A stretch of DNA of 64,000 nucleotides from the NCBI RefSeq assembly GCF_958450345.1, contig NC_088783.1, positions 15,937,701 to 16,001,700 of the forward strand, given 5' to 3'. Made by a program: the position numbers and the translations under genes. This DNA is from Calliphora vicina. Lineage: Eukaryota > Arthropoda > Insecta > Diptera > Calliphoridae. Below are positions 33,777 to 45,540 of the stretch, piece after piece; within the stretch, counting starts at the first letter, position 1, and every line of letters starts with the position of its first letter. The notes beneath the pieces were generated by a model that worked only from the letters and a program-made list of their open reading frames with translations, had not been told where the DNA came from and did not search any database.

Positions 33777-35297
33777 ATATGTTTATAAATTAATAAAACA
33801 CACACACATTTATAAACAATTAAAACTTTTTAAAACAAAACATTTTAAAAGTTTGCACAAAATTTATTTTCATTTTCTTCATTTTCTTTTGTTTTCTTGT
33901 TTGGTTTACAAAATTGCATTATATAGTGTTGTTTGTTTTAACGCACTGTCCAAGGCATATTTAATCATGTTTTGCCTTGTGAAATGTCAAAAACTTGTTT
34001 ACAAACATTTTTAAATTTGTTATAAGATAAAAAAGATTATTTTATATTTAAAAAAGTGAGTATTTGTCATCGCTTTATGTGCGTTTTATGTGCATATTTA
34101 AAAGTGTTATAAAATCTATTTCATTTATAAAAGTGGGTTTTTGTGATTTTTTTTGACAGTTAGTTTACACGGTTTTATACAAACAAAAATGACTATTTAT
34201 CAAAAAGTTATACGGGAATACAAAATTATTGTTTTTGTTAAGAATTAGTGTGCTGAATTCCCAATAATTGATAAATTCACTGACATTTATTGTTGGGGGA
34301 TAAGCTGCGCATTGTTTTTGTATTGTTGTAGTTACGCTGCCACCTTGTTAATACATCTTGGCACTGTATGTATTAAACCGCAAATTTGTTTTCTCTTTTT
34401 ACCGAAACCATTTCAAAAAAGCTGATTTTAGTGTTTTTGAACTGTCAAATTTGTCGCCTCTGTATACTTTGCGCCTATGTTCCAACATTTCTTATGCTGT
34501 GTATATCAGTTGTGATAACTAATATATGATTTCTTAATAATATAGTTAAATTTCCTTATATTCCTTTCCTCAGTTTGTCTTAAAAATTAACTTTTATATA
34601 CTCCTACTTAGGTTACAAATCTGATATAAGAGAAATGAGTGTGTAGAGTGTTTTCTAAAGTAACCTCTTGACCAACTTCATTAAGTCCTCCCCCACTTGT
34701 CAGTTTAGTACAGTCTATTTGTTTGCAGTCTTTTTTGACCTTTTCAATTCAATTCGATTACAATCCTTTAAAACAACAAGTCAACAGGTGGTCTTTTCCT
34801 TATTTTGTGTGTTTTTGACTTCACACTTTGTTTTTATTAGTATTTTTTTTTTGAAAAAATTTACCTTTTTTCACATTTAAGTTAAATAAGTGGCTTGGCC
34901 AGGCCAATAAACACTGGCTGGCCACAATAACAACAACTACAATAACTTCCTTTATGTTGTAATTTGATTACAAAATAACCAACTTTGGTTAACTATTACT
35001 TGTGCTAGTGCTCCAGCATTGGCGTCATGAGTCTTAAATAAATAAGTTTTTATTATTATTTTTATGTTGTTCTGAGATGAGAGAAGTAAAATAAACAAAA
35101 TAGTAGGATAGTAATGTAATAAATTTTCAACAGGACTCGTGTTGGATTCCTTTTTTTGGGACTTTATGTTGTTTAAGCAGGTGATAAAGTATGTGATGCA
35201 AAATATTGTAAATTCAGAGTAAACAAAAACCTGTGTTTGTAAATGTATACATCTACATAGGTGGAAACAAAAACTTTTATAAAAATACCCAGCAGTT
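33777..35297. other. Unique non-coding DNA
   Basis: AT-rich, no exon found. It contains one arm (34273-34308) of an inverted repeat pair whose other arm is at 36147-36182, and a ~30-base motif at 34328-34360 also seen at 31010-31036 and 33013-33035. Confidence 0.4.
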
Positions 35298-35301
35298 TTA
35301 A

Positions 35302-35495
35302 CCCTCTAATGCTTAAGCATTCCTCCTGGCACTCATCGCAAAAATGCCAACAAATGCAAATATAACTGATTTTTCAAAAACGTGCTTAAATATTTTAAAA
35401 GGCTTTCAAAGTATTTGAAATGAAAAAACAAGTATATTTGCATTTGTTGGCATTTTTGCGATGAGTGCCTGGAGGCATGCTTAAGCATTAGAGGG
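35302..35495. mobile_element. piggyBac-type MITE with TTAA target duplication
   Basis: 194 bases between TTAA sites (35298-35301, 35496-35499). Termini begin CCCTCTAATGCTTAAGCAT; the 63-base inverted repeats differ at only two positions. A CCC start plus TTAA duplication is the piggyBac signature. No transposase. Confidence 0.88.
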
Positions 35496-35499
35496 TTAA

Positions 35500-36329
35500 A
35501 GGTAGTTATTACAAACTTTGCTGTAGCTGTAACGTTACTTTCACAGAACTTGAAAGTCCATGTTTCTATGATCGTTGATGCCAGTTAAAAGTCTCGGAAG
35601 TAGTTTTGTGAGTATCTTTTGTAGGTTTTAAGAAGCTAACTCATTTCCCAGCAATTAACCAATTCCTAGAACTGCAGGGTTTGCATGTATTGCAGGTTAC
35701 AATTCAGTTGTACTATGTAATGTAGTGCTTCTATTCTAAACTTTTGTAAAAGTTTTGGCTAATTTAAAAAGTTATCAAAGGGTGCCTTAGTTTTTGCTGC
35801 ACTTTGTGGTAAAGTCAGTCTATATTTGGTGTAGCACGTGCAAAATTTAGTAGATTTTTTTAAAGGAAAATTGTTTTGGTTTTATTTTGTTCGTATTTTG
35901 TAAAGTGAAACGAAATGAAATCAAATGAAACATGAACTGAAACAGAATAAATCTAAATAAATTAAAAAAAAGTTAAATTTTTGTTTAAGCTTTGATATTT
36001 TTACAAATAAAACTTGAGTGCTTGAGTGTAATTATCATTCCCTCTATAGTTTGATTTGTATATCTTTAGTTTTTATAAAGCCTTTTGGGAAAAGGTTTTC
36101 TTATGATCTGGCCTAAGCAACCAGTGAAATGCTTATTGGAACTAGCTTATCCCCCAACAATAAATGTCAGTGCATTTATCAAAAATTAGAAAAATTAGCA
36201 TAATTCATACTATAATTATTTTATAGGAGATTGATTGAAAAGCAATTTATGAAATGTTAAGGAAAGTCAAGTTTTTAGCTTTTATTTTGAAACACTTGTA
36301 CAATATAAATTTATTCATATGGATTCCTC
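35500..36329. other. Unique non-coding DNA
   Basis: No coding exon recognised; holds the right arm (36147-36182) of the inverted pair described at 34273-34308. Confidence 0.4.
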
Positions 36330-36407
36330 GCCAAAAGAACTGCTCATCTTTTGAGGCCCAGAAAGAATCCAGCCAATTTCAAATACTCCGTTACAAATCC
36401 TATCCCA

Positions 36408-36894
36408 CACTCAAAGAAAAAATATAATTGGGCATGGTTACTGTAACCATTTAAATAGTGTTACAAGATTTTTAACAATATTATAGTCACAGTAACTATT
36501 TACATGATTGTGGTAACCATAATATGGTTAATTTATGATTCACATGATTGTCTCAACCATATATATGGTTACAGTAAACAAATATATGTTTGTGGCAACA
36601 ATATTTATGATGACTAATTTTATCATAATATGTTGTTCTCAGATTATGATAAGCCTTAAGCCGAGTGCAACATAATATGATAAGTCCTTCATCATAAATA
36701 TGGTTGTCACAAACATATACTTGTTTACTGTAACCATATATATGGTTGATACAATCATGTGAATCGTAAATTAACCATATTATGGTTACCACAATCATGT
36801 AAATAGTTACTGTGTCCATATTATAGTTAAAAAACTTGTAACAATATTGAAATGGTTACAGTAACCATTCTCAACTATATTTTTTCTCTGCGTG
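36408..36894. mobile_element. Foldback element with ~205-bp arms inside mariner copy D
   Basis: Almost wholly palindromic. The left arm starts CACTCAAAGAAAAAATATA and the right arm's complement CACGCAGAGAAAAAATATA; the arms are about 90% identical. Arms are built of shorter palindromes such as ATGGTTACTGTAACCAT and CCATATATATGG. Inserted into the transposase region near the 'NALS' codons. Confidence 0.88.
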
Positions 36895-37745
36895 CAGAGA
36901 GAGCATTCTGCATCAATCGAAACAAATGGTAGTCGGTGCAAGATCTGGACTATAAAGTGGGTATTTCTAAATAGTTTTTAAAAGGAACATGTGGCCGATC
37001 ATTGTCATGATGGAATATTACGGGCATTTTTCGGCCAATGTTCGCTGCAAACGAATGAGTTCGGTACAGGTTCCCTGTGATGCTGTGATCAGATTTCAGC
37101 AGCCCATAATATATAGCACCCTTTTTGCTCCCATTAAATACAGAGAATTACCTTAGCGCCATGGATATTTGGCTTTGGTGTCGATTCGGCTGGTTGGACG
37201 GGCTTAACATGCGATCCCTTACGCTTCGGGTTATTGTTATGGATCCATTTTTCAGCGCAAGTAATGATTTGGTCCAAAAATGATTTTCTTTTGTAGCGTT
37301 CAAGCATCATCTTTCAAGATCTCTCGGCTTAAATTCGTATATACCCAATTTCTCTGCTTTTGGATGAAACCTGTTGCTTTTTGAAATTGCTGCTTAGGTA
37401 GCTCCCAATGATTTTGCAAGCTCTGGATAAGTTTTACAATAATCTTCATGGAGTAATGCCTCCAATTCTTGGCCTTCAAACTTTTTTGGCTGCCTGGGGC
37501 GATCATTGTCTTCCGTGTCAAAATCACCATTTCTGAACCGAACAACTCATCTCTCCCACGTTGAAACCGATGAAACACATTCACCATAAGTTTTGCTGAT
37601 CAATCGGTGTGCTTCGGCGACACTTTTTTTCAAATTAAAGAAGTAAAGCAAAACTTCCCGCATATGACGATTCGTTGGTACAAAATTTGACATTTTCGAA
37701 GCAAAAAAAATATTTGTTTTTTAAACTATAATGTTCAATAACTAA

Positions 37746-38368
37746 TGGCGTTTTCTTTTCTGACACAAAATGTTGCCAACATAATGCTTTACGTTATTTT
37801 ATGTACCTTCTAAATGTATCTTCCAAGTGCAGCATTTCTAACCCTTTGATAAAATTGAGGGTGAAACGTGTAGCATATCTTCGGGGTTTTAGGGCAACAT
37901 TATTTGAAAACTAATGGCGTTTTCTTTTCTGGCATAAATGATGCCTTTATTCTGCCTTTTACCCTTTTCTGTGTTCTTTTCTTTAAAAAATGTAGTTTGG
38001 TAAGGGTATAACGTGTTCTTTTCAAATAATGTTGTCCTAAAACCCCGAAGATATGCTACATATTTCACCCTCAATTTTATCAAAGGGTTGGAAATGCAGC
38101 ACTTTTTTAAACAGCAAAATGTATAGTTTTACAACATTTAGAAGGTACATACAATAAAATTGCATAAATGGTAATGGTTTTTGTTCTATTGTGATCGTAA
38201 AAAATGTAAAACATTATGAGGGTATGGGTAATCGTTAATAAATGGTACAATATATGTTGGCAACATTTTATGTCAGAAAAGAAAACGCCATAATTTTTTT
38301 AGAAAAGAACACAGAAAAGGGTAAAAGGCAGAATAAAGGCATCATTTATGCCAGAAAAGAAAACGCCA
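37746..38368. mobile_element. Composite TGGCG-type (Harbinger-like) element, 3-bp TAA target duplication
   Basis: Outer ends TGGCGTTTTCTTTTCTG and its complement, flanked by TAA (37743-37745, 38369-38371). The unoccupied sequence at 33045-33130 has a single TAA at the same place. Two more copies of the end lie inside (37915 and ending 38290). The four ends pair crosswise: 37746 with 38290 (TGTTGCCAACAT extension) and 37915 with 38368 (ATGATGCCTTTATTCTGCC extension). A further ~80-base inverted pair lies at 37828-37908 / 38016-38098. Confidence 0.8.
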
Positions 38369-38560
38369 TAAGTGAGAATAAATGACAGATATGTACCCTT
38401 CAAAATGATATATAAGTTATTAAAAACAAAAACCGCTTGTAAAATATACCAATATATTGTAAATACCTAATTTTTAAGTCATACGCCCATAAAAAAATAA
38501 GTAATAAGTTTTTAAAAAAAAAAAACAAACACAAACTGCGAAGCGTTATGCTTGTCTGCA

Positions 38561-38634
38561 GAGTCTCTGGCGGGAATCGAACCCGCAACCCTCAGATTGA
38601 TAGTCCAGCACACTACCGTCTACACTATCGGTGC
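38561..38634 (-). other. tRNA-like sequence (SINE head or tRNA pseudogene)
   Basis: The minus strand reads like a tRNA: A-box-like TAGTGTAGACGGTAG, an exact B box GGTTCGATTCC, and a good T arm (GCGGG/CCCGC). The anticodon arm is weak (loop CTATCAA) and the two acceptor-stem halves do not pair, so this is not a working tRNA. More likely the head of a tRNA-derived SINE or a pseudogene. Confidence 0.6.
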
Positions 38635-38699
38635 ACACTACATTTTATGTCGCAAATTTTAATTTTAAACGCAAAATTTAATTATATCGTCATAATTAT

Positions 38700-39020
38700 A
38701 TAAGTAGCCAATATGGAACGAAACGGAATTTAGTGAAACATTAAAAAAATTTTCAAATTTATTGTTTTTATCAAAAACAATCTGATAAAACCAGGAATCT
38801 TCTTATTTTTCTAAAAAAGAATCTTAATAAAAAGATATTGTTTGGTAAGGAATGAAATGGAATCATATGAAATATTAACAAAAATGTGAAGAAACAAATT
38901 AAATTTACTCAAATTAAACTGAAAATATAAAATGGTCTTAGATAACTTTTAATTTAAAAAAAAGATAAAACGAAGTGGAATTTTTTGAAACATTAAAAAA
39001 AATATATTTTTTTTATATTT
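38700..39020. repeat. Outlying diverged copies of the ~125-bp satellite
   Basis: Three weak units with cores GGAACGAAACGGAATTTAGT, GGAATGAAATGGAATCATAT and 'CGAAGTGGAATTTTTTGAAA', spaced about 120-145 bases. Confidence 0.6.
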
Positions 39021-39657
39021 TCGAGTGTATTCGCATTTAGAAAAGTCCTGAATTGGAATTACATGAAACTAAAGCTAAATACAAAAACCTTACTTCATTT
39101 AACAAAAAAAGCTGACAGGTGTTTGGTACGTTTTCGAAATTTTAAGGGAGAAAACGGGTAAAAACTGTATTTTGGTACTTTTTTGGCACCCTATGTATCT
39201 TTTAAACCAATTAGCATAGAAATAAATTTTAAATCTCATTCTTTACTTATCAAAAAATACCAAATATGAATTTGGTACTTTTTGGAATTTCGAACCCTTG
39301 AGGGATAAAAATTGTGTTTATTTTTGGTACTTTTTTAATAAACTATATTTTCATTTTCATAAAATTTTACCACCGCAATGGGGATAAAAAAGTACCGAAA
39401 GTGGAGTAAAAACGGGAAATTATTAAGCCAATTTTGATATGAAAATTTTTAACACTGGTTTGTGGATGCATACAAAAATTCAATCCGTGTAAACAGTTTG
39501 GTACTTTTTTTTCAACATATTTTTTTCTTGAGCACATTAACACAGATTTGCACATAAAATGTAGTATTTTTAAATTTCAAACTTAGCGGGTGTCCAAGAA
39601 GGAAAAGCTAAATTGGTACTTTGCTGCTAATTGTACTTTTTTTTTAATATTTTATAT
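39021..39657. other. AT-rich DNA with scattered GGTACTTTTT motifs
   Basis: Probably a highly decayed extension of the tandem repeat at 39980-40870; no gene seen. Confidence 0.35.
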
Positions 39658-39909
39658 TTGGGGGATTCAAACGGTCTGCTTTTAGGTCGTATTGTCATAA
39701 TGTCGTAAAATATTTTTTTTAGTTTAAACAAATTCTTGTTGTGCTGCAAACAAAAAGAGTGTTATTTTATTATGACAAACCAATAGTTCTAAAAGTCTTA
39801 TTAGTTTATAACTTTTTTGTTTGAAACCCAAAAAAATTATTTAAACTAAAAAAATATTTTATGACATTATGACAATACGACCTAATAGGAGACAGTTTGA
39901 ATCCCCCAA
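39658..39909. mobile_element. TTGGGGG-type MITE, copy 2 (inverted)
   Basis: 252 bases, reverse orientation relative to 33513-33776 (its interior AAACAAATTCTTGTTGTGCT is the complement of that copy's right interior). Flanks TTATAT and TTATTT resemble a 6-base duplication. Confidence 0.85.
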
Positions 39910-39979
39910 TTATTTAACTTATCGACATTAATAAAGTTAGGGATAATATAGTATATGTAGCAAAATGTGAGAACTGAAC

Positions 39980-40870
39980 TATTGGTACTTTTTGAATTTT
40001 CTTTAATAAAGGACGTAGAAATATGAAATTAAGCTTATCCGAGTGAATAAGAATCCAAGGGGGAGACTTTATGATACTTTTTATATTCTGAATACATACA
40101 TGAATACATTTATAAAAATTAACCAATAATCACGAAATTTGGCACATATAATTCTGAATGAGTTGAATACATCTTGAAATGGTAGTTTTTAAAATTTCTT
40201 TAATAATGTACCTAGAAGCATGAAATTAAGCATATATGGTCATAATTTAGTGAGAATTCAAGACGGGGACTTAATGGTACATTTTATTTATTCAAATGGT
40301 ACTTTTTAAATTGTGAGTGAATGAGATTTCTAGGTACTTTTTTATTGTACTTTTTCTTTATTCGAATGGTACTTTTGGTAATTTCTTCACCATTGAATCT
40401 AGAAACATGAAGTAAAGCTTATATGGACCCGAGTGACTGAAAATCCATAAGTGGCTGCTTTTGGTACTTTTCTTTATTCTAATGGTACCTTTTGAATTTT
40501 CTATAACAATGGACATAGAAACATGAAATTAAGGATATATGATCCTAAGTGAGTGAATATTCTAGGGGAAAATTGTTGGTACTTTTTCATTATTCAAATG
40601 GTACTTTTTCTATTATCTTCACCAATGAACTTAGAAAAGTGAAGTCAAGCTTATATGGACCCGAGTGAGTGGGAATCCACAAGTGGCTGCTTTTGGTACT
40701 TTTTGGAATTTTCTGTAATAATGAACATAGAAATATGAAATTAAGAGTGTATATGGTCCTAAGTGAGTGAGAATTCTAGGGGAACACTTTTTAGTACTTT
40801 TTCTATATTCTACTGGTACTTTTTCAATTTTCTATAATAATGGACCTAGAAAAATTAAATTATATATGAA
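39980..40870. repeat. Diverged tandem repeat with GGTACTTTTT cores
   Basis: About eight units of roughly 115 bases with 'GGTACTTTTT', 'ATTTTCTATAATAATGGAC', 'TAGAAACATGAAATTAAG' and 'AGTGAGTGAGAATTC'. Alternate units are more alike (for example 'CTTCACCATTGAATCTAG' at 40386 and 'CTTCACCAATGAACTTAG' at 40616, 230 apart), indicating a dimeric repeat. Confidence 0.75.
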
Positions 40871-41065
40871 TTAGATTGAATAGGACGATTAAATATATCT
40901 GAAATACAATTGGAAATTTCTGAAATATAAATGGAAAATTCTCAAATATATGTACATATATTTGGAATATTCAATTAGAAAATTCTAAAATATAATTGGA
41001 ATATTCTGAAAATCAATTGGAATTTTTTGAAATATAATTAGAAATTTCTGAAATACAATTGAAAA
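40871..41065. repeat. Short minisatellite (GGAAATTCTGAAATA type)
   Basis: About eight irregular units of ~22 bases, for example AATTGGAATATTCTGAAA. Confidence 0.6.
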
Positions 41066-42228
41066 TGGTGTAGTAATTAAAATCTTTCTTTTTTTAAATA
41101 ATAACACATTTATCCAATTTTTTGTTTGTTTTTTTTTTGTCATTCTTTATTTTAAATATATATAATTTTTATTTTCATTCTTTTTTAAAAAGTTTACATT
41201 GATTTTTCATTTACATAATTAATTTTATTATTATTTCTCTTAAATTTGAAAATTTCATTTAAAAACAATTTTATTATTTGAAGTTTTTAGTTGTAATTTT
41301 TAGTGTAATTACTTATTTTCTATATAATTTTTAGGTTTTTTTTCTGCAGTTTCTTTTAAATAAATTCTATGTAGTAATTTTTGTTTTCTTTTTTTTTGTG
41401 TAACAACTATAGTTTAATTTGTTTCCTCAGTTTTGTTCTGTAATTTTGTTTTAACTATTAATTTACATTTAAACATGAATTTTACATTACATTGAATTAC
41501 AGTAGTTTCATATTTTTTTTTGGTTTGTTGTAGTTGTTTTTGTGCATTTTGCACTTTTGTGTTTTTAATGCTTTTAGGATTTTAGTGTTGTGTATTGTTG
41601 CATTTAAAATGTAAATTTTTTCCTCTCTCTCTCTTGTTTTTTTATTTTTTTTTGTAAATGAAATTTAAAAAGAAAATACAAAAGAAAACTGCTTAAAATT
41701 TATTTCCATATCAACATTTTACATACAATTTCAATGAAACCAAATTTTTGGAAAAAAAACTACCAACATAAAATGAACATTTTTAAAGCAGTTGAACATG
41801 AGTGCTATAATTTACAGTTGAATGTGTTAAGAGCAAAGCTCTAGTCCTTCGTGGGCGTCCATTTTGAAACACAATCTGTTTTGAGAGATGTATAGAGAGG
41901 ATTGTGTAAAAAAATGGAGGCTGAAGTAGAGTTTGCCCTGTTTAGTTGGTCGAAATTTTTAGATTTTTTTTTATCAAAATCTACAACTTATTTAAATGGT
42001 TTTTGTTGGTTCTTCATATGCCAGTAGCTGGGGAAGTATTCTTATATAAGGGTTTTAGTTTGAATTTAATTTAATAATGACAGGATTTTTTCTAAATTAA
42101 AAATATGTTAATAACCTTTGAATAAAAATTTGATTATGAATAAGGCCTTAAATTTATTTAAAATATTTAAAGATTTCCAAGCATTTCTTACCTGCCAATA
42201 ATATAACAGCTGTTTTTGGAATCGTGCT
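41066..42228. other. T/AT-rich unique non-coding DNA
   Basis: No exons or repeats recognised. Confidence 0.4.
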
Positions 42229-42343
42229 TATTTAATTCCATTAGAATTTTATCTTTGGGGCTCATTTAAAGATAAAGTCGTTGGCAATAATTTAGCAACG
42301 TTCTCACAGCTTAAGGCACCACAGCTGTTATTTGCGAAATAGT
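42229..42343 (+). pseudogene. Tc1/Tc3-type transposase C-terminal scrap
   Basis: One frame reads LIPLEFYLWGSFKDKVVGNN then LATFSQLKAPQLLFAK and a stop. 'P-L-(D/E)-F-Y/F-L-W-G-x-x-K-D-K-V' is the block around the last catalytic residue of Tc3-like transposases. Nothing else of the element was found. Confidence 0.5.
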
Positions 42344-42489
42344 GGCAAAATTAATAAAAAATTAAAATTTATTTAGAGAAAATATTATCATGATCAATAG
42401 CCTAGATTGCATTTATAATAGAGACCACAAGAGAAAATATTTTCAAGGATAAACAAAAAAGTCTAACAAATTCATTTAATAGAACTATA

Positions 42490-45400
42490 AAAACAGAGGT
42501 TTTGGAAAGGGGAACGAAATGGAATTTAATGAAACAGTAATAAAAACTCTAGAAATTATTATATGTTTTGTAATAAATAACCAAAAATTTAATGTGGAAC
42601 GAAATGGAATTTTATGAAACATTAATAAAAATCTCTTTAAATGATAATTTTTATAATAAAGAAACAACAAAATAAACAAAAATAGCTAAATATTGTAAAA
42701 ACTGTTAATTTAAACAAAGAGGAACGAAATGGAAATTATTGGAATAAAAACCTGAATAAAAACCCTTAAAATTATAATTTTTAAAATAAATAATTTGCTA
42801 AAAACAAAGGAAATTTATAAAGAATTTTTATTCAATCAATTAGGAACGAAATGAAAATTTATGAAACATTAATAAGAATTGAGTTCTTAAAGAAAATTAA
42901 TCAAAACTAGGTAAAAATTACCCAATATGTTCATTTAATTAAAATGGAACGAAATGGAATTTTATGAAACATTAATAAAAACTCAAGAAATTTTCATTTT
43001 TATAATAAAGCAACAATTTTAACAAATATGGCTACAATTTATTAAAAATCACAACAAAAATATCAATTTATTTATAAGGGAACGAAATGGAATTTTATGA
43101 AACATTAAACAAAATGTCTAAAAACTATAATTTGTGTAATAATGAATTAAAAGTTAACTAAAAATTGCGAAAATACCTAAGTCAGTATTTTATTAAAATG
43201 GAACGAAATGGATTTTTAGGAAACACTAACAAAAATTCCAAAAAATATAATTTTTATAACAAATAAGCAACATATTAACTAAAATGAAATTTTAGTTAAT
43301 GAAATTTACTACAAATGTTAATTTAATCAGAATGGAACAAAATGGAATTTTAGTTAATGAAATTTACTACAAATGTTAATTTAATCAGAATGGAACAAAA
43401 TGGAATCTTATGAAACATTAATAGAAACTTCAAAACTATAATTTTTTAACAAAGAAACCACAAATTAAGCAATAGTAGTTAAAAAGTACTAAAACATGGA
43501 ACGAAATGGAATTTAATGAAACATTAAGAAATATACCTAAAAATACCCTAAAAATTTTAATTTTTATAATAAAGAACCAATGATTTTAACAAAAATAGCT
43601 GGAAATTATAGCAAATTTCAATTTAATTAAAATGGAACGAAATGGATTTTAACGAAACATAAATAAAAACTCTAGAAATTATAATTTTGTGTAATAAATA
43701 ACTAAAAATTAGACAAAAATTGCTGAAAATGATAACATATTTTAATTTAACCAAAATGGAACGAAATGGAATTTAATGAAACGTTAAAAAAAAATCTGTT
43801 TAAATTATTAGTTTTATAATAAAGAACCAACAAAATAATCCAAAATAGCTAAAGATTACAACAAGTGTTAATTTAATCAAAATGGAACGAAATGGAATTT
43901 AATGAACACTATTAAAAACTCAAGAAATTATAATTTTGTGTAATTAATAACCAAAAATTAGATAAAAATTGCTGACAATTATAACAAATTTTAATTTAAT
44001 CAATGTGGAACGAAATGGAATTTAATGAAACATGAACAAAATCTCTAAAAATTATAATTTTGTGTAATAACTAACCAAAAATTAGATAAAAATTGCTGAC
44101 AATTATAACATATTTTAATTTAATCAAAATGGAACGAAATGGAATTTAATGAAACATTAAAAAAAATCTAGAAATTATAAGTTTTATAATAAAGAACCAA
44201 CAAAATTAACAAAAATAGCTAAAGATTACAAAAAGTGTTAATTTAATCTATAAGGAACGATATGGAATTTCATGAAACATGAATACAAACTCTAAAAATT
44301 ATAATTTTTGTAATAAATAACCAAAAATTAGTAAAAAATTGCTGAAAATTATAACAAATTTTAATTTAATCAATGTGGAACCAAATGGAATTTAATGAAA
44401 CATTAATAAAAATCTCTTTAAATTATAATTTTTATAATAAAGAACCATCAAAATAAACCAAAATAGCTAAAGATTACAACAAGTGTTAATTTTATCAAAA
44501 TGGAACGAAATGGAATTTAATGAAACACTATTAAAAACTCAAGAAATTATAATTTTTGTAATAAATAACCAAAAATTAGATAAAAATTGCTGACAATTAT
44601 AACAAATTTTAATTTAATCAATGTGGAACGAAATGGAGTTTTGATGAAACATTAATAAAAATCTCTATAAATTATAATTTTTGTAATAAATAACCAAAAA
44701 TTAGATAAAAATTGCTGACAATTATAACATATTTTAATTTAATCAAAATGGAACGAAATGGAATTTAATGAAACATTAATAAAAATCTCTTTAAATTATC
44801 ATTTTTATAATAAAAAAACCAACAAAATTAACCAAAATAGCTGAAGATTACAACAAGTGTTAATTTATTCAATGAGAAACGAAATGGAATTCAATGAAAC
44901 ATTATTAAAAACTCTAGAAATTATAATTTTTGTAATAAAGCACCAGCAAAATAAACAAAAATAGCTGATGATTACAAACACTGTTAATTTAAACAAAGAG
45001 GAACGAAATGGAATTGGATGAAACATTAATAAAAACTCTAAAAATTATAATTTTTGTAATAAATAGCCAAAAATTAAACAAAAATTGCTGAAAATTATAA
45101 AAAAAATTAATTTAATCAAAGCGGAACGAAATGGAATTTAATGAAACAGTAATAAAAATTCTTTAAATTATAATTTTTGTAATAAAGAACCTACAAAATA
45201 AACAAAAATAGCTAAAGATTACAAAAAGTGTCAATTTTATCAAAGCGGAACGAAATGGAATTTAATAAAACATTAATAAAAACTATACAAATTATAAGTT
45301 AAATAATAATTTTTATAATAAAGAAAAAATAAAATAAACAAAAATAGCTAAATATTACAAAAAGTGTTAATTTGGTCAAAGTGGAACGAAATGGAATTTA

Positions 45401-45540
45401 ATGAAACATTAATAAAAAATCTAGAAATTATTATTTTGATTGATAAATAACCAAAAATTAAAAAAAATGCTGAAAATTTGAACAAATTTAAGTTTAATTA
45501 ATGCGGCACGAAATGGTATTCAATAAAACATTATTAATAT
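42490..45540. repeat. ~125-bp satellite, main array
   Basis: About 25 units spaced 123-126 bases (for example cores at 43758, 43884, 44007, 44131). Each has a constant core GGAACGAAATGGAATTTAAT + GAAACATTAATAAAAA and a variable remainder ('ATAAATAACCAAAAATTA', 'TTGCTGAAAATTATAACA'). Two alternating remainder types (CAAAATAGCTAAAGATTACA versus TTGCTGACAATTATAACA) suggest a dimeric organisation in places. Confidence 0.93.

Larger units (their letters stand above)
36330..38490 (-). pseudogene. Mariner (copy D) carrying two nested MITE insertions
   Basis: Minus-strand mariner. Transposase N-terminus at 37690-37600, NVFHRFQRGRDELFGSE (37590-37535), 'TEDNDR..QP', EALLHEDYCKT-like region (37470-37430) and KQRNWVYTNLSREILKDDA (37350-37300). 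Degenerate catalytic-core segments and the C-terminal 'SKDEQFFWRGIH' (about 36360-36330) follow, interrupted by the foldback element 36408-36894. The 5' outer part is split by the composite element 37746-38368, and the end near 38490 resembles the terminal repeat at 33165-33185. Frameshifts and deletions throughout. Confidence 0.8.

Noticed and set aside
38561..38634. Functional tRNA-Asp(ATC)
   Set aside because: Acceptor-stem halves do not pair and the anticodon stem is weak; only the internal promoter boxes and T arm are good.
41860..41930. Possible short minus-strand exon starting MDAHEGLELC
   Set aside because: Stop after 11 codons and no splice donor giving a sensible continuation.
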